Source: Orientallactaga sibirica (taxonomy: Eukaryota > Chordata > Mammalia > Rodentia > Dipodidae). Taken from it: 64,000 nt of DNA. Under the pieces are notes generated by a model that was not told the origin of the DNA, did no database searches, and saw only the letters and a program-made list of their open reading frames with translations. This document shows, piece after piece, positions 1-11,576 of this stretch (its first letter is position 1; the number at the start of each line of letters is the position of its first letter). The position numbers and the translations under genes were made by a program. Where the stretch lies: positions 8,140,001 to 8,204,000 of the forward strand of contig JAEOAD010000018.1 in assembly GCA_036365145.1 (NCBI GenBank). The letters run 5' to 3'.

Positions 1-1372
1 AGATCTGGAAAGGATTATATTAAGTAAGGTAACCCAGGCAGAGAAAGCCAAATGTCACATGTTCTCTCTCATATGTGGATCCTAGCTACAAATATTTAGA
101 CTTGTGTATGAGCTGGAACCAAAAATAGGAGCAGAGGTCAGTAAGCTAGAAAAAGGGTATAAGGGAGGGAAAAGAGGGAAGGACTTAAGGGGATGGTATT
201 GTATATATGTAAGTAGAGGAACAGATTACAGGGAGTGGAATGGCCTAAGTGAGGCCAGGGGAAGAGACTGAGTAAAAGAAGGGTGGGGGAGGGAAGGTCC
301 TTCAAAATTCAAGATATTCTGAATAAGACATATGAAAGCCTATTTTTTTTAATAATCACATATCCAGAAGCCATAAATTGTTACTAGAAAATTTTCAGTT
401 CCAGGGATAGGATACCTTCCAGTGAGTTGTTGGCTATGGAGGTCCCTTTGCCTCCAAAACATTACAGGGCTATTGCCAAAGCCTTTGGTTTCCCACAAAG
501 AAACAGATAGTAAGACCCTATTGCTGAAGACTTCACATACCTGGGCAACAAGGTCACTGAGAAATGAAGCTAGGGCTGACTGAAAGCTGGAGAAAGCTGC
601 ACTGCATGCAGCCCTTTTGGGAGACAGAAGTTATCAGTGGTGAAAATAGTGGACACTGGAAGCCTCAAGTTTGGCCAGCCAGGCCAAGTGACTGAATGGG
701 TGCAACAGTGGCATGTCTGCTCTAAGGGAAACCAACTACTCTCTAATTGGACTGGAGGCCTGCTCTATGGGAGGGGATACATGCCTGGTACTGAAAACCT
801 AATGAAAAGCCTATGGCAGGGGAGGTCATGAGCCTTAGGGGCATAAAATCTGCTCTTGTCTGGTTAAATGTATATATTATGCTCACTAAACTGCCAGTAA
901 GCACACTTAATGTTCATATTTATATATTAATGCTACTCTCACTTTTGCTTATAGAAGCTTCTCTTTTCAGATAGCAGTGAACACTAGGATGACCAAAAAG
1001 GCAACATAGTGCTGAGAAGAAGTGAAGAAGGAGAGTCCAGTACTAAAATATCTCTATTGCACCCTCCAAGGCTCAGGGTCCATTGCAGAAGATGTGGCAG
1101 AAAGAATGTAAGAGCCAAAGGAAGGGTACCACTTCTTACAATGCAACTGTGCAGACAGAAATTGGCCTCAATACCCATGACCTCACAGTGCCTATCAATA
1201 CCTTCACAAGATCCTCATCATAGGAGAAAAAGATGATGCCATCAAAATAAAAGAGAGACTAATGAAGAGTAAAGTTGTGAAGGGAAAGTGGGGGAAGGGA
1301 GGGAATTATCATGGTTTATTGTCTATAAATATAGAAGTTGTCAATAATAAAAGTATACATTAAAAAAATGAC
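1..1372 (+). mobile_element. L1 3' end: last ORF2 codons and long 3'UTR
   Basis: The first bases match the end of L1 ORF2 (the [11 protein letters not shown] region), here with an early stop. The element continues through an approximately 1.3-kb 3'UTR shared with the copies at 6216-7420 and 14240-15550. It ends in 'gttgtcaataataaaagt' and a short A-run. The left end of the element lies outside the window. The last ~130 bp are part of a tandem duplication. Confidence 0.9.
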
Positions 1373-1638
1373 TGAGTCTATGGGGCCATACATTCAAACT
1401 ACCACACAATATCAATACATACCTATATACATACATTTAACAGAATAAAAGAGAGACTAATGAAGAGTAAGGTTGTGAAGGGGAAAGTGGGGGAAGGGAG
1501 GGAATTATCATGTTTTATTGTCTGTAAGTATAGAAGTTGTCAATAATAAAAGTATACATTAAAAAAATGACTGAGTCTATGGGGCCATACATTCAAATTA
1601 CCACACAATATCAATACATACCTATATACGTACATTTA
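1245..1638 (+). repeat. 198-bp tandem duplication, two copies
   Basis: Two head-to-tail copies with a period of 198 bp cover the end of the L1 3'UTR, its short A-tail, and about 65 bp beyond, which includes the terminal motif of a MaLR LTR ('ttcaaactaccaca'). The copies differ by only a few substitutions and one single-base indel, so the duplication came after the L1 insertion. Confidence 0.9.
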
Positions 1639-2590
1639 GCATTCTCTTATCCTCTCCAGAACGTTAATCTAGATGGCATATAATGTGGTAGTCATGTGCT
1701 TCAGAGAAGGCTAAGATGCTTCCCCTCCCAGAGGGCAAATCATGGGCAGTCTAGATGCTCAGCATAACTCCCTGGCACATGTGTATAAAAATTTATGTGT
1801 ATAACAGGGCCCCAAGCAAGTCCAATTATATTCCCTTTTAAAGACAGGATGTGAACATCTGTAAAGGTTTTAGGAATTCCTCATCAATTCTCAGCCAGAG
1901 TTAAGCACCATTGACTCTACTTATTTCCCTTACCATTGATCTTGGATGAGCATTTAATGAAAGTCTGGCCAGTAAAAGGGATAAGTTAGGTGAAAAATTG
2001 AGGGCAATTTTTCTCTTTCTTTAACAGGACAAGATAAACTCTCTCCTTTTTCTGACATTTTAACTCTGTGATGCAAAGGTGTGATGCTTAACAGTCATTA
2101 CAGCTTTCTTAGAAACATGAAAAAATATAGTCTGAGTCACTTGCTGAAGGTGCCAGGGGAAGAAAAGGAAGAATCTTGGCACAGTATGGCAACTTTGGGC
2201 AACTTATTGAAACAACCCCAGAGTCACCTTATCTTGACAGTCTTTTTTGTGAGAGGTAATTGATATTTTTAAGTTGTTTGGGACATACTAACTCAGACAT
2301 TTTGTGACCTATAGCCATAAGGATCTCAATAGGTCTTTTGGTCAATGAGCTCTACCTGCCTACTGGCTTCTAGAGCTCTAAGTATGATAGAAGCATCTTT
2401 GTACCTGGGGCTTCCCACAGTCTTTTTCTCAAAGAAATTTTAGTACAGTGAACCCCTAAGTGTGGTCATCATATAGTTACCTTAACATCACATAGTTATC
2501 CCAGTAATCATTGTGACATTTTATGTATACTCATTCCATATCAAGAACCTTATAAAACAAAGTGCCTTCTTACCACATTCTTAAAATTAC
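1639..2590. other. Unique intergenic sequence
   Basis: I see no recognisable gene, exon or high-copy repeat here. The 60-codon open frame at 2081-2263 has no family resemblance and is the length expected by chance. Confidence 0.5.
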
Positions 2591-2942
2591 TCAAAGAGAG
2601 GGACAAGGAATATAGCTTGGTGAAGTACTTACCTTGCAGGAATGAAGAACTGAGTTCAATCCTCATTACTCACATGAAAATGCTGAGCATACACAGTAGC
2701 CGGTTCTTGTAATCCCAGCAACACTGGAGAGGCAGAGATAGGAGGATCCCTGTGGCTTGTTGGCCAGCCAGTCTAGCCTAATGGGCAAGCTCCAGGACAA
2801 CGAGAGGCTCTGTGTCAAAGAATAAAAAGGTAGATAGTATTCCTGAGGGACACCTGAGATTGTCCTCTGGTCTCCACATACACATATTTATGCATACCCA
2901 CACACATAAAAATGCACGTGCGTGCGTGCACGCGCGCACGCA

Positions 2943-2977
<35 letters not shown>

Positions 2978-2985
2978 TTTTTAAA
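2591..2985 (+). mobile_element. B4-like composite SINE with CA-rich tail
   Basis: A degraded tRNA-like head ('agcttggtgaagtacttacc') is followed by a B1-like body ('cttgtaatcccagcaacact') and then 'ctggtctccacatacac', which leads into a CA repeat. This layout is typical of rodent B4 elements. Confidence 0.65.
2912..2977. repeat. Perfect alternating purine-pyrimidine tract (CA/GT/GC)
   Basis: Sixty-six bases alternate strictly between purine and pyrimidine. The first half is rich in GC and GT steps and the second half is a CA repeat. Such tracts readily form left-handed Z-DNA. It grew from the tail of the adjacent SINE. Confidence 0.9.
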
Positions 2986-3025
2986 AAAATACCCATAGAA
3001 ACAGTAATAGCCATGTCTTTCCCAC

Positions 3026-3096
3026 TGGATAACTAAGGTTCAGAGAAGGAATCTGACCAAGACTATGTAGTTCCTGAGTGGCAGAGGCAAGGGCTA
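3026..3096 (-). mobile_element. MIR SINE fragment
   Basis: The stretch 'aaggttcagagaaggaat' through 'ctgagtggcagaggcaagg' follows the reverse-complement MIR consensus (gaggctcagagaggttaag, then agtggcagagctgggat). Confidence 0.6.
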
Positions 3097-3559
3097 ACTC
3101 CATCTTGGGGCTCTCAAGCTATTTCTAGGAGACTATGTTGTTTCATTTCCCTATGACTTATGAAGCTCCATGTGTTCACACATTCACCCAAGTGCTTAAC
3201 GATGCAAATAAAAGGCATTTGTCATTGTAATCCCTAATGGAGATAACAGAAATATTACCAAAGACCCAAGTGAAAACAGTTCAAGTGAGGCCTCATTTTT
3301 TTTACAAGGCCAAGGAATGATTTAATTTATCACAGTAAAGAATTTTGTTTGACAAACATATACTTCATCATCTCTGGTCTGCTGAAAATGTAAGTTTACA
3401 TTTTTCCCAGCCGTAAAATTAAAATAATTTTGGCTACAGGAACTTAAAAGAAATCCCATTTTAGGTTCATTTCCCTAGTAATGTAAATGTTAAACATGGA
3501 GCCTGAATAAGCTTTAGTCCTGTCAGGCAGGACAAACTCGGGAGTCTGCAAGATGGCTT
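3097..3559. other. Unique intergenic sequence
   Basis: No gene or clear repeat is visible. The stretch is AT-rich, with some short purine and pyrimidine runs. Confidence 0.5.
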
Positions 3560-3665
3560 CAAGTCATTTCCCTGACTCTACTGGACAAATAACCATGGGC
3601 ATTTCTCTGCTCTACGTCTCAGCTTCCTGATCTTCAAGAAGAGAACTGGGGAAAATCTCACTACA
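3560..3665 (+). mobile_element. MIR SINE fragment
   Basis: The run with 'ctgctctacgtctcagctt' followed by 'cctgatcttcaagaagagaa' resembles the plus-strand MIR core (gcctcagtttcctcatctgtaaaatggg). Confidence 0.45.
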
Positions 3666-4051
3666 ACCTGGGATTACGATGACATCAAAGGGCCTGTGCT
3701 GACTACATTTTAGGGCAGGTGCACTTGGGGGCTGGCCTTTATCAGAAAAGTATACAGTATGCCTGGCATGGTACCTGGTGCGTTGTTGCTACTTGCTACA
3801 TATTTTGATTCCTTCTCTTTGTCTTCCTTCCTGGTTCAACTGTCTTCAGACGTGAGCTGCAAAGATAGCACCAGAACCAAAGTGGTTCCCTCCAGGTGGT
3901 TGTGGAAGGAGGAGACAGTGTTCACATCTTGGTTTGCTCAGCTTTCTGGGCATTTTTGCAAACAAGTGCTTTTAACCTCTGAGCCTTCCTCCCAACTCCT
4001 ATGCTTTCTGGAAACTTTTAATAGAATCATACTGGTGCCTAACTAATGCAG

Positions 4052-4322
4052 GTAGCAAGCCATTTTTATTATTTATTTTATTTTATTTATTTTTTATTTT
4101 TTATTTTATTTTATTTTTATTTTATTTTATTTTTTATTTTATTTATTTTATTTTATTTTTTTATTTTGGTGTTTCGAGGTACGGTTTTACTCTAGCTCAG
4201 GCTGACCTGGAATTCACTCTGTAGTCTCAGGGTGGCCTCGAACTCATGGTGATCCTCCTACCTCTGCCTCCCGAGTACTGGGATTAAAGGCGTGTGCCAC
4301 CACGCCCGTAGCAAGCCAATTT
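4052..4322 (-). mobile_element. B1 SINE with expanded TTTTA tail and target-site duplication
   Basis: A B1 on the minus strand occupies about 4166-4307. Its poly(A) tail has become a roughly 100-bp (TAAAA)n microsatellite, which reads as TTTTA on the plus strand (4062-4165). The insertion is flanked by a direct repeat starting 'gtagcaagcca' at 4052 and again at 4308, which fixes its limits. Confidence 0.93.
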
Positions 4323-4545
4323 TGAAGACAACTTTGAGAAAGTCAGGGGATGGGAATAAGAAAGGGGGTGGGACTGAAGTAAGAGAAAAAAAGTTAATTG
4401 GCTGAAGAGCCAATGTCACTGTGAAGCTAAGAGGATCCAATATTCCTTGTCCAAAGTCACAGTGGATTTCAAGACAGCTCTAACAAATGAGGGTATTTCA
4501 AGGGTGCTGGACTGCTGGTGGGAGACACAACAAAGAAGACCTTAA

Positions 4546-4710
4546 GAAAGGATTAAGTGCTGGCAGTGGTGGTGTACACCTTTAATCCCAGCACTCAGGA
4601 GGCAGAATCACCATGAGTTCAAGGCCACCTGAGACTACATAGTGAATTCCAGATCAGCCTGGGCTACCTCGAAAATTTAAAAAAAAAAATTATATAAAAG
4701 GATTAAGTAT
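4546..4710 (+). mobile_element. B1 SINE with target-site duplication
   Basis: A typical B1 body ('cctttaatcccagcactcag' through 'cagcctgggctacctcg') with an A-rich tail is flanked by the direct repeat 'aaaggattaagt'. Confidence 0.93.
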
Positions 4711-5104
4711 CCATAACAAAGGGAAAGCCATTAGTTCTCTTCTAGAACCCCTTCTCCAAAACTGCCTTCCAAGTCCCACTGAGACAAGCAGATGCAAAGT
4801 TCACCTACTTGTTAGGATTTTTTTTTTATATTATTACCTCTTCAAGCCCCATGTACCAGGGCCTTTTCAACACTAGAAAGCTCTTAGACCCCATCTTACA
4901 GATTTGACAACTGACACTCATCACTGAGAGTATATCGTTGGTCACATAAAAGAAAGGCAGAGAAACAAAGAAAGATTGTTCTAGTGATCCCCAGATAGAA
5001 TCCAGGGCCCTACATTTGGACTATGCCCAAAGACTGGCTGTGTTTTCAGCTTTCTCTGTGATTCTGATGATCAACCGTTTGGGAACCTCTGATATCACCC
5101 AACA

Positions 5105-5200
5105 GGTTCATTGTAGATAAAGAAACAGAGCCTGACAGAGAGGAAGAATTTGCCCAAAGTCACTCAGTTGGTTATTGCCTATGACAAGGTTTGTCCCTCC
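5105..5200 (-). mobile_element. MIR SINE fragment
   Basis: The stretch 'agagaggaagaatttgccc' followed by 'aaagtcactcagttggt' matches the reverse-complement MIR core (agagaggttaagtaacttgcccaaggtcacacagc). It accounts for the start of an 81-codon open frame at 5150-5395, which is not a gene. A weaker MIR-like stretch lies at about 4885-4960. Confidence 0.65.
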
Positions 5201-5581
5201 ACCTATACAGTCTCCATTACAGAGGTCACCAAGCTCACCCATGATCTGTTAGCTTCTCTTGACAACCTACAATGCAGAAAGTTTTATGCATTTAACAAAC
5301 CTTTATTAAGTGCAATTTGGGGCCATGCCAAGGTTCTTGGTCTTACGGGGCTCAGTGGGACAAGTAAGTCTCCTGGCAGCAGTATGGCCTGGTAGTGCTT
5401 CTAGAGGCAGCTTGATGTACAAGTGAGGAGGTGAAGCAGGTTAGTAACATCTGCCTAGATGTCTTTAGAAGAAAGGCAATGAAAAATAAGAAAATAAAAA
5501 TAAAGGATCTTTTTATGCCATGCTGGCTCCTTCTGTTTTAATAAGCTATTTGTGTGCTGTAACTTTAAAGAAGAAATAGGA

Positions 5582-5630
5582 GCAAGGTAGTTTCTTTTTT
5601 TTTTTTTTATTTTTTGAGAGAGAGAGAAAG

Positions 5631-5665
<35 letters not shown>

Positions 5666-5862
5666 ATGGATATGGAAGGGCCTTCAGCTGCTGCAAACGA
5701 ACTTCAGACATGTGCACCCCTTGTGTGCATGTGTGACATTGCATGCTTATATCGCAGTGTGTCTGGCTATGTGAGACCTGGAGGTTTGAACATAAGTTCT
5801 TAGACTTTGCAGGCAAGCGCCTTAACCACCTAGCCATTGCTCCAGCCCACAAGGTAGTTTTT
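5582..5862 (-). mobile_element. tRNA-derived jerboa-type SINE with target-site duplication
   Basis: Read on the minus strand it starts 'ggctggagcaatggctaggt', has a 'ttgcctgcaaagtctaag' box and the internal 'gtgtgcatgtgtg' region, and ends in a (CT)n tract. A direct repeat 'caaggtagttt' flanks it at about 5583 and 5850. Confidence 0.9.
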
Positions 5863-6215
5863 TAACAGGCAGTTAGTCAAGAACAAAGGCCCAAAGAGAA
5901 GGAATGAGGAAATACCACCTTACCTGCCCTGGCAAACCCAGAACTGTCATCTGACTCAGTCTCACCTAAGATGGCTATGAGCAATTCCTCAGCAACAGTG
6001 CCCCCCCCCACACTTCTTCCCCAGTCTAGTCCACCTTGGTCACTGGCCCCTCCTGTGTCAGCCCCTTGAGTCCACTAACCAATCAGGTCTCTTCCCTCAC
6101 ACACCTGAGTCTGACAACAAAACCCATCCTCATTAACTATAAAGAGCTTATCCCAATCAATGGCTTCTGAATGCCCCATTGTCCAAAATAAGAGGTTTCC
6201 GTATGACTTATTCAT
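5863..6215. other. Unique intergenic sequence
   Basis: No gene or repeat is recognised. There is a C-run at about 6001-6009 but no CpG island. Confidence 0.5.
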
Positions 6216-7420
6216 AGATATCTACTAGAAAATTTTCAGTACCAGAGATGGGATATCTTTCATTGAGTTGTTGGCCAGGGAGATCCTTGATGCCCCCAAA
6301 ACATTACAGGCAATTGATGAGGCTCTTGGTTTCCCATGAGAACAGATGATGGTAAGACCCTATTGCTGAAGACTCCACATGCTTAGGCTGCAAGGTCACT
6401 GAGAAATCTTGCTGGAGCTGAGCTGAAAACCTCCTGCCTGTAGACCAGCTGATAGATAGCTGGAAAAAGCTACACTGCATGAAGCTCCATGGGAGAGAAG
6501 TCATCAGTAGAGATAAAGAACAGTGGACATGGCAAGCCTTAAGTTTGGCCAGTCAGGCCAAATGAGCCAATGGGTGCAATAGTGGCGTGTCTGTTATGGG
6601 GGAAACCAACCACTCTCTAATTGGACTGGAGGCCTGCTCCATGGGAGGGAATATATATCTGATACTGAAAACCTATGACAGTGGAAGTCATGAGCCCTAG
6701 GGGTGAAATGCCTGCTGGTGTCTGGCTAAATGCATATATTATGCTCACCAAACTGCCTGGTAAGCACTTTCCTTAATGTTCATACCCATATATTAATGCT
6801 ACTCTCTCTCTCTTTTTTTTTTTTTTTTGGTTTTTGAGGTAGGGTCTCACTCTAGCTCAGGCTGACCTGGAATTCACTATGTAATCTCAGGGTGGCCTCG
6901 AACTCACAGTGATCCTCCTACCTCTGCTTCCTGAGTGCTGGGATTAAAGGTGTATGCCACCACGTCCAGCTTTACTCTCACTTTTGGTTAGAAAAGCTTT
7001 TCTTTTCAGATGGCAGTGACCTCTGGGATAACTCAAAAGGCACCATAGTGGTGAGAGGAAGTGAGAGAGGAATGCTCATCACTGAAACATGTCTATCACA
7101 CCTTTCAAAGCTCAAGGCCCATTGCAGAAGAGGTGGTGGGAAGAATGTAAGGGCCAAAGGAAGGATAGGACTCCTTATAATACACTCTTCCAGACCCAAA
7201 ATGGCCTGGATATCCATGCCCTTGCAGTGCCTGGCTCTACCTACACAAAACCAGAAAAATAGGAGGAAAATATGATGACATCAAAATAAAAGAGAGACTG
7301 ATTGAGGGGAGAAGGGAATATGATGGGGAGTGGAGCTGTGAAGGGGAAAGTAGGGGAGAAGGAATTATTATGGTTTATTGTCTATAATTATAGAAGATGT
7401 CAGTAACAAAAAATTAAAAT
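6216..7420 (+). mobile_element. 5'-truncated L1 3'UTR copy
   Basis: The copy starts at 'ctactagaaaattttcagta' and runs to the family's terminal 'ttattgtctataattatagaag' and A-rich tail. It is the same family as 1-1372. It is interrupted by a B1 at 6814-6971. Confidence 0.9.
6814..6971 (-). mobile_element. B1 SINE inside L1 3'UTR
   Basis: This is a minus-strand B1 ('gaggtagggtctcactctag' onward). The L1 sequence 'tactctc' is repeated on both sides as a short target-site duplication, so the B1 is younger than the L1 copy. Confidence 0.92.
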
Positions 7421-7435
7421 AGATAAAACAAACAA

Positions 7436-9216
7436 AAAATAAAATAATTTTTTTATTATTTCTATTATTCTGATTTTACATTCATAGTACTGGTTCCATT
7501 TTCCTCCTCCCTGTCCTCCCTCTTCCAAAGGGACCCTCACCAATGGGGAATGTGGATCGTGCATTATGGGGGCCGTCAAGAGTTCTGGGGGGTAGGCCCC
7601 AGTCTCTGTGCTTAATGCCCCAACTTGTGACTCTAACAATCTTTCCGCCCCCTCTTCCGCGAGTTTCCCTGAGCCACATTGGGTTCATTTTTGTTTGGCT
7701 TCAGTGGTGAGGTTTTGGGAGCCTCTGTGTCTCTGGATATCTGGCTTAGTTGGAGTTGGATGTTCTCTGTATTTATCTCCTTCAGCCATTTTCTGGTGTT
7801 ATGATCGTCATGGACGCTGTATTCTTGTCCTTCCCCTGCGTTGTTCTATGATTTCAGCTGGGGCCCTGGTGAGGTGTGATTAGCTGATCCTCCCATCAGG
7901 TTCGTTGTCCATCTGAAAAGAGATAAGCAAATTCTCCAATGGAGAGAGAAGTTAGTACAAGATAGAAGGGATGACCATATATGTTTTGGAGGGAATTTTA
8001 TATGTGTTGGCTCTCTTCTAGCCCACATTTGGTGGTCTCTTGGAGACTGAGCTCGTTTTGTGTACCTGGTTTTTGACTTATTTCCCAGTTCCAGCAATGA
8101 GTTCCATTCCACTGAGTGGATCTATTAGCCAAATCAAGAGCAGCTGGTTATCCACCATGGCTGTTTGCCACTACTGCACTTGTATGAGCATTACATCAGG
8201 TTGTTACCTACTGGGTATCTTAGTCTGCAAGTTGTTTGGACCAATGTTGGACATTTTCCCCCAATTGCTCGTGTAGCACCCTCTGGTACTAGACTAGCTG
8301 TCTGGGGACTGACCCTCTTCCAGATTCTGGCCAGGTCTCTCTGTGTTTGGTCTCACACATGTATGCTGTCTTCGACAGTAGGGTCTTACCATTAACCTTT
8401 GGTGGGTCACCAAGAACTCTGACAGAAGTCTGTCTTATTTTTTGGGAGGGTGGGGGGGGAACCTTGTAGGTGTCTCGGATCAAGAGCTCATTGTGGAAGT
8501 TAACCCCATGCTGGGACTGGGAGTTTCAAGTCTGCACCTAGAAAGGTGAGGGAAGAAAAAGATAGATAATATAAAAGAGGAAGTGTGTATAGAGAGGAGA
8601 GGTAGAAAGAGAGAGTGAGAGGAAGAGAGAGAGAGAGAAAGAGAAGAAAGAGAGAGAAGCAGGACAAGATTAGGGTTAGCCTTCATGATGCTCTCTCCAG
8701 ATTCCTTTGGTTCGGGTGTTCCCTCTGCGGGCCTGCTGAAGGATCAATGTTTTAGCCTGTTGTTCAGAGTAAAGGGTTTTATAGTATCTTTTCCTTTTGG
8801 GTCCCAATTTGTATCACCCCCTTGTCCTCCCCCCCCCACCCTCTCGTTCCCTCCCACCTGACCCTCCCTCCATCCCACCCTCCCTCTTGTCTGGTCCTCA
8901 GAGTGTTTATTAGGTTTGGCTGCATGTCACGTAGATTCAGGCAAAAGGCTTTAATGTTTTGGAGGCTACCGGGACCTCCTTGGCCAACAACTCACTGGAA
9001 GGTATCCCATCCCAGGTACTGAAAATTTTCTAGTAACAGTCTACAGCTTCTAGATGTGCCATTATTCAAAAAGTAATTTTACATAAGTCTTATTCACAGT
9101 ATCTTGAATTTAGATTGACCCTCCCCCTGCCCTTCTTTTATGCATTCTCTTCCCATGGCCTCGCTTAGGCCATTCCCCTCCCTGTAATCAGTTCTTCTAC
9201 TTACATATGCAACATA
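7436..9216 (-). mobile_element. L1 3'UTR on the minus strand, variant subfamily
   Basis: Read on the minus strand, the 8930-9216 part matches the start of the 3'UTR seen at 240-450. The remainder (8930 down to 7436) is a different 3'UTR that ends in an A-rich tail at 7436. An AG-rich run at about 8580-8660 interrupts it. The short open frames here (for example 7608-7883 and 7846-8112) lie inside UTR and are not genes. Confidence 0.8.
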
Positions 9217-10046
9217 ATTTTTAATAGCAGTGAAAACTTGGGGGAAAATGATCACTGGTAAAATGCTGAAAGAAATGTACTTAAAATCATAAAGTCATTA
9301 ACAATGATATATATTTCTGTTCATGGAGAGAAGAAACTATTTGTAATATCACTTAGTAAAAAAGAAAATGTTCAAGTTGGTTATTTAATACTAAGCAACT
9401 TACACGTAAGTACAACTTTTGAAAATGTGTATTTAAACATATATGTCTAGAAGATGACTATTCACCCAAATGTCAGGAATAATTAACATGGGAAGCAGTG
9501 ATCTTAACTGATTTTCTCTACATTATTTGACAATATTTATATAATCAGAACAAATGATTCAGTTAGTTTCATTTGGAGATTAATATTCTTGAAGAAATTT
9601 ATCCTAATTAAACCTAATGTAATGGAGGGTGCAAATATTCATTCTATATTTTACTAGCTTCCTTATAAATATATACTCATATAATTCAGTCATGAAAAGT
9701 CTGTTCATGTTTTAGAAACTAATAACATGGGCACAGTGACCTTGGGGCATTACATTACAGCCAGACAGTTCAGACCGCTGAGCTGGATGGTCTGGGTTAG
9801 CATCCCTGCCCTGTAACTCACCAGCTCCACAACCTGGGATGATAATCATGTTGTATACAGCTTTAGTTTCCTCATCTGTCAGAGGGACTATGAAAACAAA
9901 TTACTCTTAAGACTCAAGGGCTGCAAATCACTATAATAAGTTATCATTGCTCCTGGCTTTTCTGGGACAGGAATTTGGGAAGCTAAGCCAAATACCTCTA
10001 ACTTGGGTTCTTCTGTAAGACTTCAGTCTGATAAAAGCTATGGCTA
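9217..10046. other. Intergenic sequence with one MIR (about 9755-9905, plus)
   Basis: The MIR is supported by 'ccctgtaactcaccagct' and 'tttagtttcctcatctgtca'. The rest is AT-rich sequence with no recognisable gene. Confidence 0.6.
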
Positions 10047-10390
10047 GGCTGGGGAGATGGCTCAGTGGTTAATGTTCCTTGCTTGCAAAGCCTGATGGCC
10101 TAGGTTCAATTCCCCAGCATCCATGTAAAGCCAGATGCAAACATCTGTGATCCTAACACACCTAAGACAGTAGAAGGTGGAGCCATAAGAATATGTAGCT
10201 CATAGGCCTGATATTCGTTTGTAGTCTGTCAGTTTGTCTGCAGCAGCAAAAGACCCTGCTTAAAAGAAGGTGGAACACAGACACCTCAAACTTGTCCTCT
10301 GACCTCCACCTGTGCAGTGTGGCATGTGTCCATACACACACACTCACACACATTAAAGAGATGAATAAGTAATAAATACAGAAATAAATA
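10047..10390 (+). mobile_element. B4-like composite SINE
   Basis: A tRNA-like head ('ctggggagatggctcagtgg') is followed by 'ctgatcctaacacacc' B1-like sequence, 'cctctgacctccacctgtg', and a CA-rich then A-rich tail. Confidence 0.75.
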
Positions 10391-11576
10391 AAGTCGAGTT
10401 TTTCTGGGTAAGATGGTGGCATAGGAGCCATGCCAGTGAGGGATTTAAGCAAAACCAGAGCAAAATACACTCTTCTTCCAAAAAGTGCAGGAATATAGGT
10501 TTTTCTTACATGCAGCAGAGAAGCAGGAGAGACCAAGATCCACCAGAAAGGCCAGAACCCCACTGAGGAGCTTGCAGCTCCCATCAAAGCTGCTGTGATT
10601 TTCACGCCAAGCACCACCCATCAGGCATGCAGAGCAGCAGAGACCAAACAAGGGGACTTTCTAGCCTCATCAGCCTCCTTGCAGAGTCAAGAACTCTAAA
10701 GGAAAGTCAGCTGAAATCAACTAAAGAGCTACTGAAAGAGAGACAGGTGGGACTGTGTGAGCAACTCTAGGCTTCCTGAACTCACCCATCCCCCAACCAT
10801 CAGAACCCCTAACATCCAGCATTCAGCCCCATGCAGCAGCACATCCAGCACAGTGCAGCCCAGCTCCAGCTCCACAGCACAACATGGAGGGATGAGGTGG
10901 GCACTCAGCACTGTTGAGATTGGAAGCCACACCAAAAGGTAATGAGGCTGACAGGAAAAAAAAAAAAAAAAAAAAAAAAAAAAACAGGTACATAGGCCTG
11001 CATTGGAAGTGCTAATCTCTCTTTCCATGTCTGGACAGGTTATGGGTTACATACCTTTGGTTGGCTTTCCCATTTTCAAATAAGCTGTATTTGGGGGTTG
11101 AATATTGCTGTCTTTAATGCTTTCAGATTTATAGGGCCTTTGTCTTTTGCTTCTGTCATTTTGGGGGCAGGGTCTGATCCAGATCCAGGCTGACCTAGAA
11201 CCCAATTTAGATCAGATTCTCTACCTCCTAGCTGACAGGATTAAGGGTGTAGAGCAACACACATGCTTAGAGATTTTGGTCTTATAAGACTATCTGTTTG
11301 TTTTAATCCCCACACTTTCATACACTGTGCTGGTTTTTATTGAATGTGTATGTTGCCCAATTGCAGTTTAGAATTTGCTGGCAAATTGTTCCACCCAGTC
11401 CACTAGAATACTTGCTTAGCAAGCAAACTCAACACCTAGGATTACTTCTGTGCTTGGACTAGGGTACAAGAGCTACACTTGGCACCTTAAACTCATATCC
11501 TGAAAGTATATAAAGGTGAATCACATCTCAGAACACTGCAGATAAGTAGAAAACCCAAGCATCAAATCAATCCAGA

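Noticed and set aside
5150..5395. 81-codon frame
   Set aside because: Its start lies in a MIR SINE and the rest shows no protein resemblance.
9231..9760. Possible old L1 or DNA transposon
   Set aside because: AT-rich text only; I could not match it to any element by eye.
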